Of a stretch of 20,077 nt of DNA, positions 7,310-14,131 are shown piece after piece. This DNA comes from Castellaniella sp. UBA6218. GTDB lineage: Bacteria > Pseudomonadota > Gammaproteobacteria > Burkholderiales > Burkholderiaceae_B. Both the position numbers and the translations under genes were made by a program. Each line of letters starts with the position of its first letter. The first letter of the stretch is position 1. Location of the stretch: assembly GCA_002421865.1 (NCBI GenBank), contig DISE01000101.1:1-20077 (forward strand), read 5' to 3'. Below the pieces are notes generated by a model. The model saw only the letters and a program-made list of their open reading frames with translations, made no database searches and was not told the origin of the DNA.

Positions 7310-8518
7310 ATGCTCGACTTCGATACCGCCCAGGCCCGCCTGGCGGCGCGCGGACGCGCGCCCGCCGGACACGAGACCCTTCCCCTCGACACCCTGCACG
7401 GCCGCGTGCTGGCCGAGGACATCGTCGCCGGCCTGGACCTGCCGCCCGCCGACAACAGCGCCATGGACGGCTACGCGCTGCGCGCCGCCGACGCGGCCCG
7501 CGCCGGCGCCACGCTGCCGATCCAGCAGCGCTGCTTCGCCGGACAGGCACCCGAACCCCTGCTGCCCGGCCAGGCCATCCGGCTGTTCACCGGCAGCGTG
7601 ATCCCGGCGGGCGCGGACACCGTCGTCATGCAGGAGGACTGCCGCGAGGAGGACGGCCGGGTCGCCATCCTCGCACCGCCGCCGCCCGGACAGCACATCC
7701 GGCGCCGGGGCGAGGACATGCGGACCGGACAGACCGTCCTCGTCCGGGGGACCCGCCTGACGGCCGGCCACCTGGCCGTTCTGGCGGCCCAGGGCCATGA
7801 CCGGGCGGCCGTTTTCCCGCGCCTGAAGGTCGGCATCCTGACCACCGGAGACGAGCTCGTCCCCCCCGGCCAGCCACTGCCTCCCGCCGCCATTCACAAC
7901 TCCAACGCGCCCATGCTCGCCGCCCTGTGCGGCGGGCTGGGCACGGACGCGCCTGTGCTGCGCCATGCCCGCGACGACGCGGACGCCACCCGCCGGGCCC
8001 TGGCCGAACTGAATCAAACCTGCGACCTGGTGCTCAGCGTAGGCGGTGCCTCGGTCGGGGAGAAAGATCTGGTCAAACCCGCCATCGAGGCCCTGGGCGG
8101 CACGCTGGACCTGTGGCGCGTGCGCATGAAACCGGGCAAGCCGGTGGCGCTGGCCGAACTCGACGGCCGTCCGGTGGTCTGCCTGCCAGGCAACCCGGTC
8201 TCGGCCTTCGCTGTATTCACGCTGCTGGTCAGTCCCCTCATCCGGGGCCTCCAGGGCCGGCTGGATGTGCTGCCACCCGTGCGACGCGGCATTCTGGACA
8301 CCCCCAGACCAGTCGGCGGCGAACGCGACGATTTCCTGCGCATCCAGGCTGCGCAGGGCGCCGCCGGACTGCCCATTCTGACGCCGCACGCACAGCAAAG
8401 CTCGGGGGCGCTCGGCAGCCTGGCCTGGGCGCACGGCTTGGCCCGCATACCGGCCGGCGCGCGGCTGGAATCCGGCGCGGAAGTCGACTGGATGGCGCTG
8501 TCCGACTGGCTGGTCTGA
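7310..8518 (+). CDS. moeA: Molybdopterin molybdenumtransferase MoeA
   Basis: MoeA inserts molybdate into adenylated molybdopterin to give the active Mo cofactor. The 402-residue product has the standard family length and domain order: the N-terminal domain with PPADNSAMDGYALR (about 44-57), TGSVIPAGADTVV, a central segment, then the MoCF domain with GILTTGDELV, NSNAPML, SVGGASVGEKDLVK (the family's SGG.SVG..D loop), MKPGKPVA and LPGNPVSAF. A C-terminal beta domain follows. It begins 13 bp after moaB and is the last gene of the operon, facing mobA convergently. Confidence 0.96.
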   Translation: MLDFDTAQARLAARGRAPAGHETLPLDTLHGRVLAEDIVAGLDLPPADNSAMDGYALRAADAARAGATLPIQQRCFAGQAPEPLLPGQAIRLFTGSVIPAGADTVVMQEDCREEDGRVAILAPPPPGQHIRRRGEDMRTGQTVLVRGTRLTAGHLAVLAAQGHDRAAVFPRLKVGILTTGDELVPPGQPLPPAAIHNSNAPMLAALCGGLGTDAPVLRHARDDADATRRALAELNQTCDLVLSVGGASVGEKDLVKPAIEALGGTLDLWRVRMKPGKPVALAELDGRPVVCLPGNPVSAFAVFTLLVSPLIRGLQGRLDVLPPVRRGILDTPRPVGGERDDFLRIQAAQGAAGLPILTPHAQQSSGALGSLAWAHGLARIPAGARLESGAEVDWMALSDWLV

Positions 8519-8522
8519 ACCC

Positions 8523-8545
8523 CCGCCGGCCGGAAGGCCCGGCGG
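8523..8545. terminator. Hairpin between convergent moeA and mobA, possible bidirectional terminator
   Basis: CCGCCGG (8523-8529) pairs with CCGGCGG (8539-8545). Two more C-G pairs lie inside it, with a one-base bulge and a GGAA loop, giving a 9-bp GC stem. It starts 5 bp after the moeA stop codon. A separate perfect 12-bp palindrome, TTCGCATGCGAA, follows at 8547-8558. Neither strand has a T-run after the stems, so factor-independent termination is not assured. Confidence 0.4.
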
Positions 8546-8562
8546 CTTCGCATGCGAATGGC

Positions 8563-9156
8563 TTACGGCCAGCGGACCCAGTCTTCGGGCGTGTTCAGAT
8601 TGACCAGCACATCGGCGTCGGGGAAATCGACGGCAACCGCATCACAGGACCGCAACCAGCCCTGCACCTGGCGTCCGCCGGATTCCAGGAAAGCCCGCAG
8701 CCCGTCCGCCAGATCGCGGTGCGCCATCAGACACAAGGGATGCGGTCCATCGGGTGTGCGGGCATAGGCCGGCTGGCCCGGCCTGGCTACCGCGCGCAGC
8801 CGCTCACCCAGACCGGCCGGGCAGTGCACGACATCCACCGGCAACGTCAGCAGCCAGGGAGACCGGCTGTGTTTCAGGCCGGCCAGAACGCCGGCCAGGG
8901 GACCGCAATCCGCATGCCCGGCGTCGTCACACACCACCTCGCCATACACCGCGTATTCGTCCGGATGCCGGTTGGCGCTGATCCACAAGGTTTGCGCGCC
9001 CTGATCCCGCAGGAAACGGCAGGCATGGGCCACCAGGGGCTCGCCGCGCCAGGGCATCAGCCCCTTGTCGGCGTGCGGCGCATCGGCGGACCGCATGCGC
9101 CGGGACTGCCCGCCCGCCAGAATCAGACCATCGAACACTTCGGCTTTTGTCTCCAC
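8563..9156 (-). CDS. mobA: Molybdenum cofactor guanylyltransferase MobA
   Basis: MobA transfers GMP from GTP to Mo-molybdopterin, giving the MGD cofactor required by nitrate reductases of the NarG type. The 197-residue product has the nucleotide-binding LAGGQSRRM (13-21), then DKGLMPWRGEPLV (30-42) after a small insertion, CGPLAGVLAGL, and TLPVDVVHCP where relatives often have a PCD-type motif. The C-terminus NLNTPEDW is typical. The start is uncertain. GTG at 9156 has no Shine-Dalgarno sequence. A second GTG at 9138, giving the more usual short N-terminus before FDGLILAGG, has GGAG about 12 bp upstream. The upstream DNA carries the direct repeat separating it from moaA. Confidence 0.93.
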   Translation of the reverse strand: METKAEVFDGLILAGGQSRRMRSADAPHADKGLMPWRGEPLVAHACRFLRDQGAQTLWISANRHPDEYAVYGEVVCDDAGHADCGPLAGVLAGLKHSRSPWLLTLPVDVVHCPAGLGERLRAVARPGQPAYARTPDGPHPLCLMAHRDLADGLRAFLESGGRQVQGWLRSCDAVAVDFPDADVLVNLNTPEDWVRWP

Positions 9157-9174
9157 CGCAGGGCTTGCTCAGCG

Positions 9175-9228
9175 TCGCGCCTTGCAAGGCGCTCGGATTC
9201 GATCGGCACATAAAGGCCCGCAGGGGCC
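9175..9228. repeat. 54-bp direct repeat, copy 1
   Basis: This copy is identical over 54 bp to 9256-9309, at an offset of 81 bp. It begins TCGCGCCTTGCAAGG and ends CCCGCAGGGGCC. It contains the perfect 16-bp palindrome GCGCCTTGCAAGGCGC at 9177-9192. Unlike copy 2, it is not followed by the inverted arm, so only a short GGCCC/GGGCC stem can form at its right end. It lies about 20 bp upstream of the mobA GTG. Confidence 0.95.
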
Positions 9229-9255
9229 GGTCTTGGAGCGGAATATCCCTCCACC

Positions 9256-9309
9256 TCGCGCCTTGCAAGGCGCTCGGATTCGATCGGCACATAAAGGCCC
9301 GCAGGGGCC
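9256..9309. repeat. 54-bp direct repeat, copy 2
   Basis: Perfect second copy of the repeat at 9175-9228, separated from it by a 27-bp unique spacer (9229-9255). Its 16-bp palindrome is at 9258-9273. The right half of this copy is the left arm of the long hairpin at 9282-9323. No third direct copy was seen in the window. Confidence 0.95.
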
Positions 9310-9323
9310 TTTATGTGCCGATC
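9282..9323 (-). terminator. 19-bp perfect hairpin immediately after moaA stop codon
   Basis: Bases 9282-9300 (GATCGGCACATAAAGGCCC) are exactly complementary to 9305-9323, leaving a GCAG loop. The right arm abuts the moaA stop codon (9324-9326), so the hairpin is the first sequence of the moaA 3' region. No T-run follows on the minus strand, so it is not a textbook intrinsic terminator. It may be an attenuating or RNA-stabilising structure, or a remnant of a mobile palindromic element. Confidence 0.55.
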
Positions 9324-10409
9324 TCATCCACCAATGTAGCTCATTTCTATCTTGTGATCGCGGTGCGCTTCGCCGCGCAGTTCGGAATAGCGATCGCCGC
9401 GCGCCTGCCAGACGCCCGACAGGCGCTGACCCAGCGCCGCGTCGTCGGCTCCGCCGCGCAGCAGCGCGCGCAAGTCGTGGCCCTGCTCGGCGAACAGGCA
9501 GGTGAAGAGCCGCCCTTCGGGCGACAGCCGCAACCGCGTACAGTCACCGCAGAAAGGCTGGGACACACTGGTGATCAAGCCGATCTCGCCCGCGCCATCG
9601 GCATAGGCCCAACGGGCGGCGACCTCGCCCCGGTAGCGGGCCTGAAGCGGCCGCAGCGGGAATTCGGAGCCGAGGATCCGCACGATTTCCGCCCCGGTGA
9701 CAACTTCATCCATGCGCCAGCCGTTGGTGTTGCCGACGTCCATGTATTCGATGAAGCGCAGCGTGTGGCCGGTGTTCCTGAAATGGCGCGCCATCGGCAG
9801 GATCTGGCCATCGTTCATGCCCCGGCGCACGACCATGTTGACCTTCATGGGGGACAAGCCCGCGGCGGCGGCGGCCTCGATGCCGTCGAGGATCGTGGCG
9901 ACCGGGACCCCGCTGTCGCTCATGCGTTCGAACAGGGCATCGTCCAGCGCATCGAGGCTGACCGTGACGCGTTTCAGGCCGGCGTCGGCCAGCGCGCGTG
10001 CCTTGCGGGCCAAGAGCGTGCCATTGGTGGTCAAGGTCAATTCCGGCGGTTCGCCTTGCGGCGTGCGCAGGCCGGCCAGCATCCCGACAAGGGTCTCGAT
10101 CTGCTTGCGCAGCAAAGGTTCGCCGCCGGTCAGGCGGATCTTGCGCACCCCATTTGCCAGGGCGATCCGTGCCACCCGGGTGATTTCCTCGAAGGTCAGC
10201 AGGGCGCCATGGGGCAGGAACGCATGGTCCGCGCCGAACAGCTCGCGCGGCATGCAGTAGGTGCAACGGAAATTGCAGCGATCCGTGACGGAAATCCGCA
10301 AGTCGCGCAATGGCCGCCCGAGCGCGTCAAGCACGGCCCCGCCCGGTGCCGGGGCCGCATCGCTGCCATGCGGCACCGGATCCGGCCGGTGGTGGATCAC
10401 GCCAGGCAT
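9324..10409 (-). CDS. moaA: GTP 3',8-cyclase MoaA
   Basis: MoaA is the radical SAM enzyme that starts molybdenum cofactor synthesis by cyclising GTP. The 361-residue product has the N-terminal cluster motif CNFRCTYC (Cys45, Cys49, Cys52), the SAM-binding TGGEPLLR (94-101), and TLTTNGTLLA. The second cluster ligands are Cys287, Cys290 (FCGDCTRLRL) and Cys304. The C-terminus ends in Gly-Gly, as needed for activity in this family. The first 23 or so residues are a polar extension before the conserved DALGRPLRDLRISVTDRC. The ATG at 10409 lies 10 bp after the usp stop codon, with no strong Shine-Dalgarno, suggesting co-transcription with usp. Confidence 0.96.
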   Translation of the reverse strand: MPGVIHHRPDPVPHGSDAAPAPGGAVLDALGRPLRDLRISVTDRCNFRCTYCMPRELFGADHAFLPHGALLTFEEITRVARIALANGVRKIRLTGGEPLLRKQIETLVGMLAGLRTPQGEPPELTLTTNGTLLARKARALADAGLKRVTVSLDALDDALFERMSDSGVPVATILDGIEAAAAAGLSPMKVNMVVRRGMNDGQILPMARHFRNTGHTLRFIEYMDVGNTNGWRMDEVVTGAEIVRILGSEFPLRPLQARYRGEVAARWAYADGAGEIGLITSVSQPFCGDCTRLRLSPEGRLFTCLFAEQGHDLRALLRGGADDAALGQRLSGVWQARGDRYSELRGEAHRDHKIEMSYIGG

Positions 10410-10419
10410 GTAAAGGGTC

Positions 10420-10881
10420 CTAGTCGCTTTCCTTGACGCGATAAACCAGGGTCGCGACCTTGGCCAGGCCCAGAACCTTGACCGTGACGCTGCCCAGCAG
10501 CAGGCGGGACAGGCCGCTGCGGCCGTGGCTGCCGATAAAGATCAGGTCGCAGCCCTCGGATTGGGCGGCCTGCACGATGCCGTCGGCGACGTTGAAGTTG
10601 GATACCGCCAGGGGCTTGGCCTTGACGCCGGCGGTCTCGGCCCGGTCGAGCACAGCCTGGAGATATTTCTTGGCCTGTTCGGCGGCGGTACGGTCGTAGT
10701 CTTCGTCCGTGATGGCATAGGCGGCGGCCATGCCGTCGAAACCAACCGTGGCGGCGAAAGGCTGGGTCACGTGCAGCGCGACGATTTCGGCGCCGATCGT
10801 GCGGGCGAAGCAGACGCCCTTGTTGGCGGCCTGTGCGGAAAGCTTGGAGCCATCCGTGGGGATCAGGATTTTCTTGAACAT
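10420..10881 (-). CDS. Universal stress protein (UspA family, ATP-binding type)
   Basis: A 153-residue cytoplasmic stress protein. MFKKILIPTDGSKLS at the start is the nucleotide-binding beta strand and loop with Asp10. The C-terminal GSHGRSGLSRLLLGS (117-131) fits the G-2x-G-9x-G-S ATP-binding signature, so this is the ATP-binding rather than the UspA-like subtype. The ATG at 10881 is chosen over an upstream in-frame ATG at 10920, whose extra 13 residues are outside the fold. It sits directly upstream of moaA. Such proteins are often induced under low oxygen or growth arrest, which would fit a nitrate-respiring context, but no oxygen-regulator box was found. Confidence 0.92.
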   Translation of the reverse strand: MFKKILIPTDGSKLSAQAANKGVCFARTIGAEIVALHVTQPFAATVGFDGMAAAYAITDEDYDRTAAEQAKKYLQAVLDRAETAGVKAKPLAVSNFNVADGIVQAAQSEGCDLIFIGSHGRSGLSRLLLGSVTVKVLGLAKVATLVYRVKESD

Positions 10882-10915
10882 GCGCGGATCATCCAAAACG
10901 CTAACGGGAGATATC

Positions 10916-10945
10916 AGCATACCTGCTGGCTCTCCGAAATGACAG
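10916..10945 (-). promoter_or_regulatory. Candidate sigma70-type promoter for usp-moaA
   Basis: On the minus strand, CTGTCA (10940-10945) and TATGCT (10916-10921) are separated by 18 bp, each matching four of six consensus bases. The -10 box lies about 35 bp before the usp ATG. It sits in the 69-bp gap after the DUF442 gene and would give usp-moaA its own promoter. Confidence 0.35.
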
Positions 10946-10950
10946 TCGGA

Positions 10951-11313
10951 TCAGCCCTGGGTTTGATCTACGCCATATTCCCGGGCCGCGAGGAACAGAT
11001 TCGTGCAGCGCCCGCCCGAGCGGCAGAAGGCCAGCACCGGCGTGGGCAGCTCCCGCAGCAGGCCGGCGAACTCGGCGACGTCGGCGGCCGTGATCGAGCC
11101 GCTGACCACAGGCTGGTAGCGCGCCTGCAGGCCGGCGTCCCGTGCCGCACGCAGCACATCGTCGGACAGGGGCTGCCCGGGGCCGCCCTCGCCGTCCGGG
11201 CGGTTGATGATGACGGACTTGAACCCCGCGTCCGCCAGCGCCCGCATGTCGTCGGGCTGCAGTTGGGGCGCAACGGAGAAATCCGGTGTCAGGGTCTGGT
11301 AGGTCAGGCTCAT
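10951..11313 (-). CDS. DUF442 / TIGR01244-type phosphatase-like protein
   Basis: A 120-residue protein of the DUF442 family, a dual-specificity-phosphatase-like or rhodanese-like fold also found fused in Blh-type proteins. Visible features are FSVAPQLQPDDMRALADAGFKSVIINRPDGE (12-42) and the active-site-like loop CRSGGRC (97-103), which has the Cys-x3-Gly-x-Arg form seen in 'CRSGTR' relatives. Substrates are unknown; family members have been linked to sulfide handling and persulfide chemistry. The ATG at 11313 overlaps the stop codon of the upstream deacetylase gene (ATGA), so the two are almost certainly co-translated. Confidence 0.82.
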   Translation of the reverse strand: MSLTYQTLTPDFSVAPQLQPDDMRALADAGFKSVIINRPDGEGGPGQPLSDDVLRAARDAGLQARYQPVVSGSITAADVAEFAGLLRELPTPVLAFCRSGGRCTNLFLAAREYGVDQTQG

Positions 11314-12134
11314 ATCGTCTCGATCCTCAGGTGATGTTCCACCAGCAGCCGCCCCATCAGCGGGCCCGCCAGCACTTCGTATTCGGCCTGGCGCTGCGCC
11401 GACAGGGTGTCGGTGGCATCCGCGCCGAGCGCGGGATGGCACATCAGCACGTCGCCGTCGCGGCACGACGCCAGCCAGCGGCGCATCCAGCCCTCGTAGG
11501 CCGGAACGCCTCCCTTGAAATCATACACGCCCAGAAAACCGGGGTTGAGCGCATGCCCGCGGGCGGCCGCCCGCCGCCTCAGACCGGCGGCACCCAGACC
11601 GGCGATGACCGCCGCCTTGAAGCGCAGGCGCGGTGGCAGGCCCGCCATACGGGGCCGCCCGACATCCCGGATCCAGGGCCGACCGGCGCAGGGCTCAGGC
11701 AGCGATTCGAGCAGCGCGTCGCGGATCCCCGGCAACTGATGCACATGCTGGTGGCCGTCGACGTAATCGGGTTCACGGCCCGTGATGTCCTGGAACAGCG
11801 CCAGCTGACGCCGCACGGCATCGCGCACCGCACCGGCGGGCAACCGCCCCAGCCAGGCTGTCCGGATCAGCCGCCCCAACGGCAGGCACAGGCCGGGCTG
11901 GCCGAAGGATTCGGTGAAATTCAGGTGCAGGCCGACCTGCAGTCCGGACGCCAGCAGGGCCGGCGTGTCCTGGCGAGCAGCCGGGCCATCGACCAGCAGA
12001 CTGGTGGCCGAAAGGCGGCCACGTGCGGCCAGCGACAGGATGCCGGCGTTCACCGCCGGATTCATCCCGAAATCATCGGCGCACAATACAATGCGCCGGT
12101 ATCGATGCCCTGCTGCGTGTGAATCCGGATCCAT
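11310..12134 (-). CDS. ChbG/YdjC/HpnK-family carbohydrate deacetylase (LgmC-like)
   Basis: A 274-residue metal-dependent deacetylase of the YdjC fold. Metal and active-site motifs are CADDFGMN (Asp20, Asp21), GLHLNFTES with His70, YVDGHQHVHQLP (His128, His130, His132) and a late MCHPAL motif. The family removes N-acetyl groups from sugars such as N-acetylglucosamine. The nearby GT2, ArnT-like and GtrA genes suggest that the substrate is a lipid-linked N-acetylamino sugar, as proposed for LgmC of Bordetella; that assignment is by family and context. The start at 12134 lies in a CATG shared with the divergent gtrA start. The stop overlaps the DUF442 start by 4 bp. Confidence 0.87.
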   Translation of the reverse strand: MDPDSHAAGHRYRRIVLCADDFGMNPAVNAGILSLAARGRLSATSLLVDGPAARQDTPALLASGLQVGLHLNFTESFGQPGLCLPLGRLIRTAWLGRLPAGAVRDAVRRQLALFQDITGREPDYVDGHQHVHQLPGIRDALLESLPEPCAGRPWIRDVGRPRMAGLPPRLRFKAAVIAGLGAAGLRRRAAARGHALNPGFLGVYDFKGGVPAYEGWMRRWLASCRDGDVLMCHPALGADATDTLSAQRQAEYEVLAGPLMGRLLVEHHLRIETI

Positions 12135-12525
12135 GTTCAATAAGTTCGCTGCCCAGATCGGCTGGTTCGTCATTGTAGGCTGCGCGGCGGCGGCCACCCA
12201 CTGGGCGGTCGCCGTGGCCTGCGTGGCCCTGGGGGGCCTGGCGCCGCTGGCCGCCAACGTCTTCGGCTGGCTGGTGGCGTTCGGCGTGTCCTTCGCGGGC
12301 CATTACCGCCTGACTTTCCGCCACCATCACGCGCCGTTGCGGCGCGCGGCGGCGCGGTTCTTTCTGGTGTCGGCACTGGGCTTCGCCGTCAACGAGGCCG
12401 CCTACGCCGCGCTGCTGCGGCTGACGGCGATCCGCTACGACCTGTTGCTGGCCCTGGTGCTGATCGGCGTCGCCGGGATGACCTTCATTCTGGGGCGCTA
12501 CTGGGCGTTCCGCCGCAGCCATTGA
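12133..12525 (+). CDS. GtrA-family membrane protein (LgmD-like)
   Basis: A 130-residue protein with four predicted membrane helices: about 9-30 (WFVIVGCAAAATHWAVAVAC), 36-58, 74-95 (FFLVSALGFAVNEAAYAALL) and 102-124 (LLLALVLIGVAGMTFILGRYW). It ends with the basic FRRSH, typical of GtrA proteins. GtrA proteins are thought to translocate undecaprenyl-phosphate-linked sugars across the inner membrane. The gene runs opposite to its neighbours and fills the whole gap between them. Its start codon overlaps that of the deacetylase, and its last 41 bp overlap the end of the ArnT-like gene. Its mRNA must therefore be antisense to both. The ribosome-binding site is weak. Confidence 0.85.
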   Translation: MFNKFAAQIGWFVIVGCAAAATHWAVAVACVALGGLAPLAANVFGWLVAFGVSFAGHYRLTFRHHHAPLRRAAARFFLVSALGFAVNEAAYAALLRLTAIRYDLLLALVLIGVAGMTFILGRYWAFRRSH

Positions 12526-14131
12526 CGGTCTCCGCGGCCGGGATGCGCCACAGGCCCATCCTGGACGTCCGCGCCAGGGGCTCGCGGCCCGACAGCGCCG
12601 GGTAGTGGCCGGCCTCGTCCAGCCAGGCCAGCATCCAGGTCGTCGCATGGCCCGGGTCGCACAGATAGTCTTGCAGCCGCCGGGCCGTCCACAGCCTGTC
12701 GGCGCCCCGGTCGGGCGTGAAGGTGGCGGCGTCGGCCAGTTCGCGGCGCCAGTCGTCGCCCCGCATGACATCCGGATCGTCCCAGGGCGCGACGGCGATG
12801 ACCGGGCCGCCCCAGCCGGCGTACAAGGGCACGTCGTAGGCATACTGATCGAGCATCGCCAGGCGATCGCCGGGCGCCGCCGAAGCGGCCAGCACCTGGG
12901 CCAGGCTCTTGGTGCTGCGTTGCGGAAACAGCACCATCGCCGCCACGGCCAGCAGGCACAGGCCGCCCGCCACCAGGGCGTGACGCACCAGGCTGCGGAC
13001 CGCCCCGGGAGCGGTGGATTCCTCGCGCTGCTCGAAGGTTTCCTGGATGAACCAGGCCAGGGGCGGCAGCACGGCAATCACATAGCCGACCAGTTTCGAG
13101 GTGGGAATCGAGAAGAACACCAGCACCACGAGCAGCCAGGACAGCATCAGGCCGCGCAGCACCCGGCGGTCGACCTGCTCGACACGATGGGCGGGCGGCA
13201 CGAACGCCGTCTGCAGCGGCCCCCTGGGCTGGAACCATCGCCAGATCTGGATCGACCAGGGCAGCGTCAGACCCAGCACGACCGGCACATAGAACCAGAA
13301 GGGGTGCGGATTGTTGAAGCCCGACTCCAGAAAGCGCTGGAAGTGCTGATAGACGATGTAATAGTCGAAGAAGCCGGGATGGCGCGTCTCCATGGCCGCC
13401 ATCCAGGGCAGGGTCAGCGCCAGGAACAGAAGGATGCCCGGCCACCACAGCAGGCGGCCCATGGCGCGATACCGGCGCCGGCCCAGCAGCCAGAAGAACA
13501 GCGCTCCGCCCGGCAGCACGACGCCGATCAGGCCCTTGGCCATGAACCCGGCGGCGGCCGCCGTGTACATGGCCGTCAGCGACCAGGCGTCCGGACGCAT
13601 CTGCTCGCGGCGGAACACCGCGTCGGCGCCCGCCATCACGGTCATGCTCATCAGCGCGGCCACCAGCATGTCCAGGTTGGCGTAGTGCGCCGCGCCGAAC
13701 AGAAAGGGCTGCACCGCCAGGATCAGGGCCGTCCGGCCCGCGGCGCGGCCGCTGGCGTAGCGACGCAGGAACACGTAGGTCACCGTCACCAGCGCGGTGG
13801 CGGCCAGCACCGAGCACAGCCGCCCGGCCCAGGCATTGTCGCCGAATACCGCCAGAGACGCCGCCGTCAACCAGTAGAACAATGGCGGCTTGTGGAAAAA
13901 GGGCATGCCGTCCAGACGCGGCGTCAGGTAATCCCCCGAAGCCAGCATGTGCCAGGCCACCCCGACGTAGCGGCCCTCGTCGGGCAGCAGCAGCGGGTAC
14001 ATCCAGGTCGTGGCCGCCAGCCAGAGGAACGTGAACAGGGCCACCCAGGGCCAGGCGCGCCGGGTCCGCAGACGCAGCCAGACGGACTCGCCGGCATCCA
14101 CCAGCCGCGTGCCGAAAACGGGGAATTTCAT
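12485..14131 (-). CDS. ArnT-like lipid A aminosugar/glycosyltransferase (LgmB-like)
   Basis: A 548-residue inner-membrane transferase of the PMT/ArnT type. Family features are an N-terminal helix followed by LLPDEGRYVGVAWHMLASGDYLTPRLDG (about 48-75; the acidic DE is in the first periplasmic loop), FFHKPPLFYWLTA, AHYANLDMLVA, GFMAKGLIGVVLP, and many further membrane helices to about residue 400. A soluble C-terminal periplasmic domain follows. E. coli ArnT adds aminoarabinose from undecaprenyl phosphate to lipid A. The Bordetella orthologue adds glucosamine. This gene shares a 4-bp ATGA overlap with the upstream GT2 gene, so the pair is translationally coupled. Confidence 0.9.
   Translation of the reverse strand: MKFPVFGTRLVDAGESVWLRLRTRRAWPWVALFTFLWLAATTWMYPLLLPDEGRYVGVAWHMLASGDYLTPRLDGMPFFHKPPLFYWLTAASLAVFGDNAWAGRLCSVLAATALVTVTYVFLRRYASGRAAGRTALILAVQPFLFGAAHYANLDMLVAALMSMTVMAGADAVFRREQMRPDAWSLTAMYTAAAAGFMAKGLIGVVLPGGALFFWLLGRRRYRAMGRLLWWPGILLFLALTLPWMAAMETRHPGFFDYYIVYQHFQRFLESGFNNPHPFWFYVPVVLGLTLPWSIQIWRWFQPRGPLQTAFVPPAHRVEQVDRRVLRGLMLSWLLVVLVFFSIPTSKLVGYVIAVLPPLAWFIQETFEQREESTAPGAVRSLVRHALVAGGLCLLAVAAMVLFPQRSTKSLAQVLAASAAPGDRLAMLDQYAYDVPLYAGWGGPVIAVAPWDDPDVMRGDDWRRELADAATFTPDRGADRLWTARRLQDYLCDPGHATTWMLAWLDEAGHYPALSGREPLARTSRMGLWRIPAAETVNGCGGTPSSAPE

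Noticed and set aside
7046..8434. 462-residue minus-strand open frame opposite moeA
   Set aside because: Antisense shadow with no recognisable domain; moeA is unambiguous.
8927..9292. Minus-strand open frame starting MCRSNPSALQGA with a repeated 14-residue peptide
   Set aside because: The peptide repeat only reflects the 54-bp DNA repeat (81-bp period is a multiple of three), and the rest is an alternative frame of mobA.
9160..9325. CRISPR array
   Set aside because: Only two repeat units, 54 bp long, with strong internal palindromes and a single 27-bp spacer; no cas genes.
9147..10436. 429-residue plus-strand open frame antisense to moaA
   Set aside because: It is a high-GC shadow frame of moaA. 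It has no known domain, and its start lies in the repeat region.
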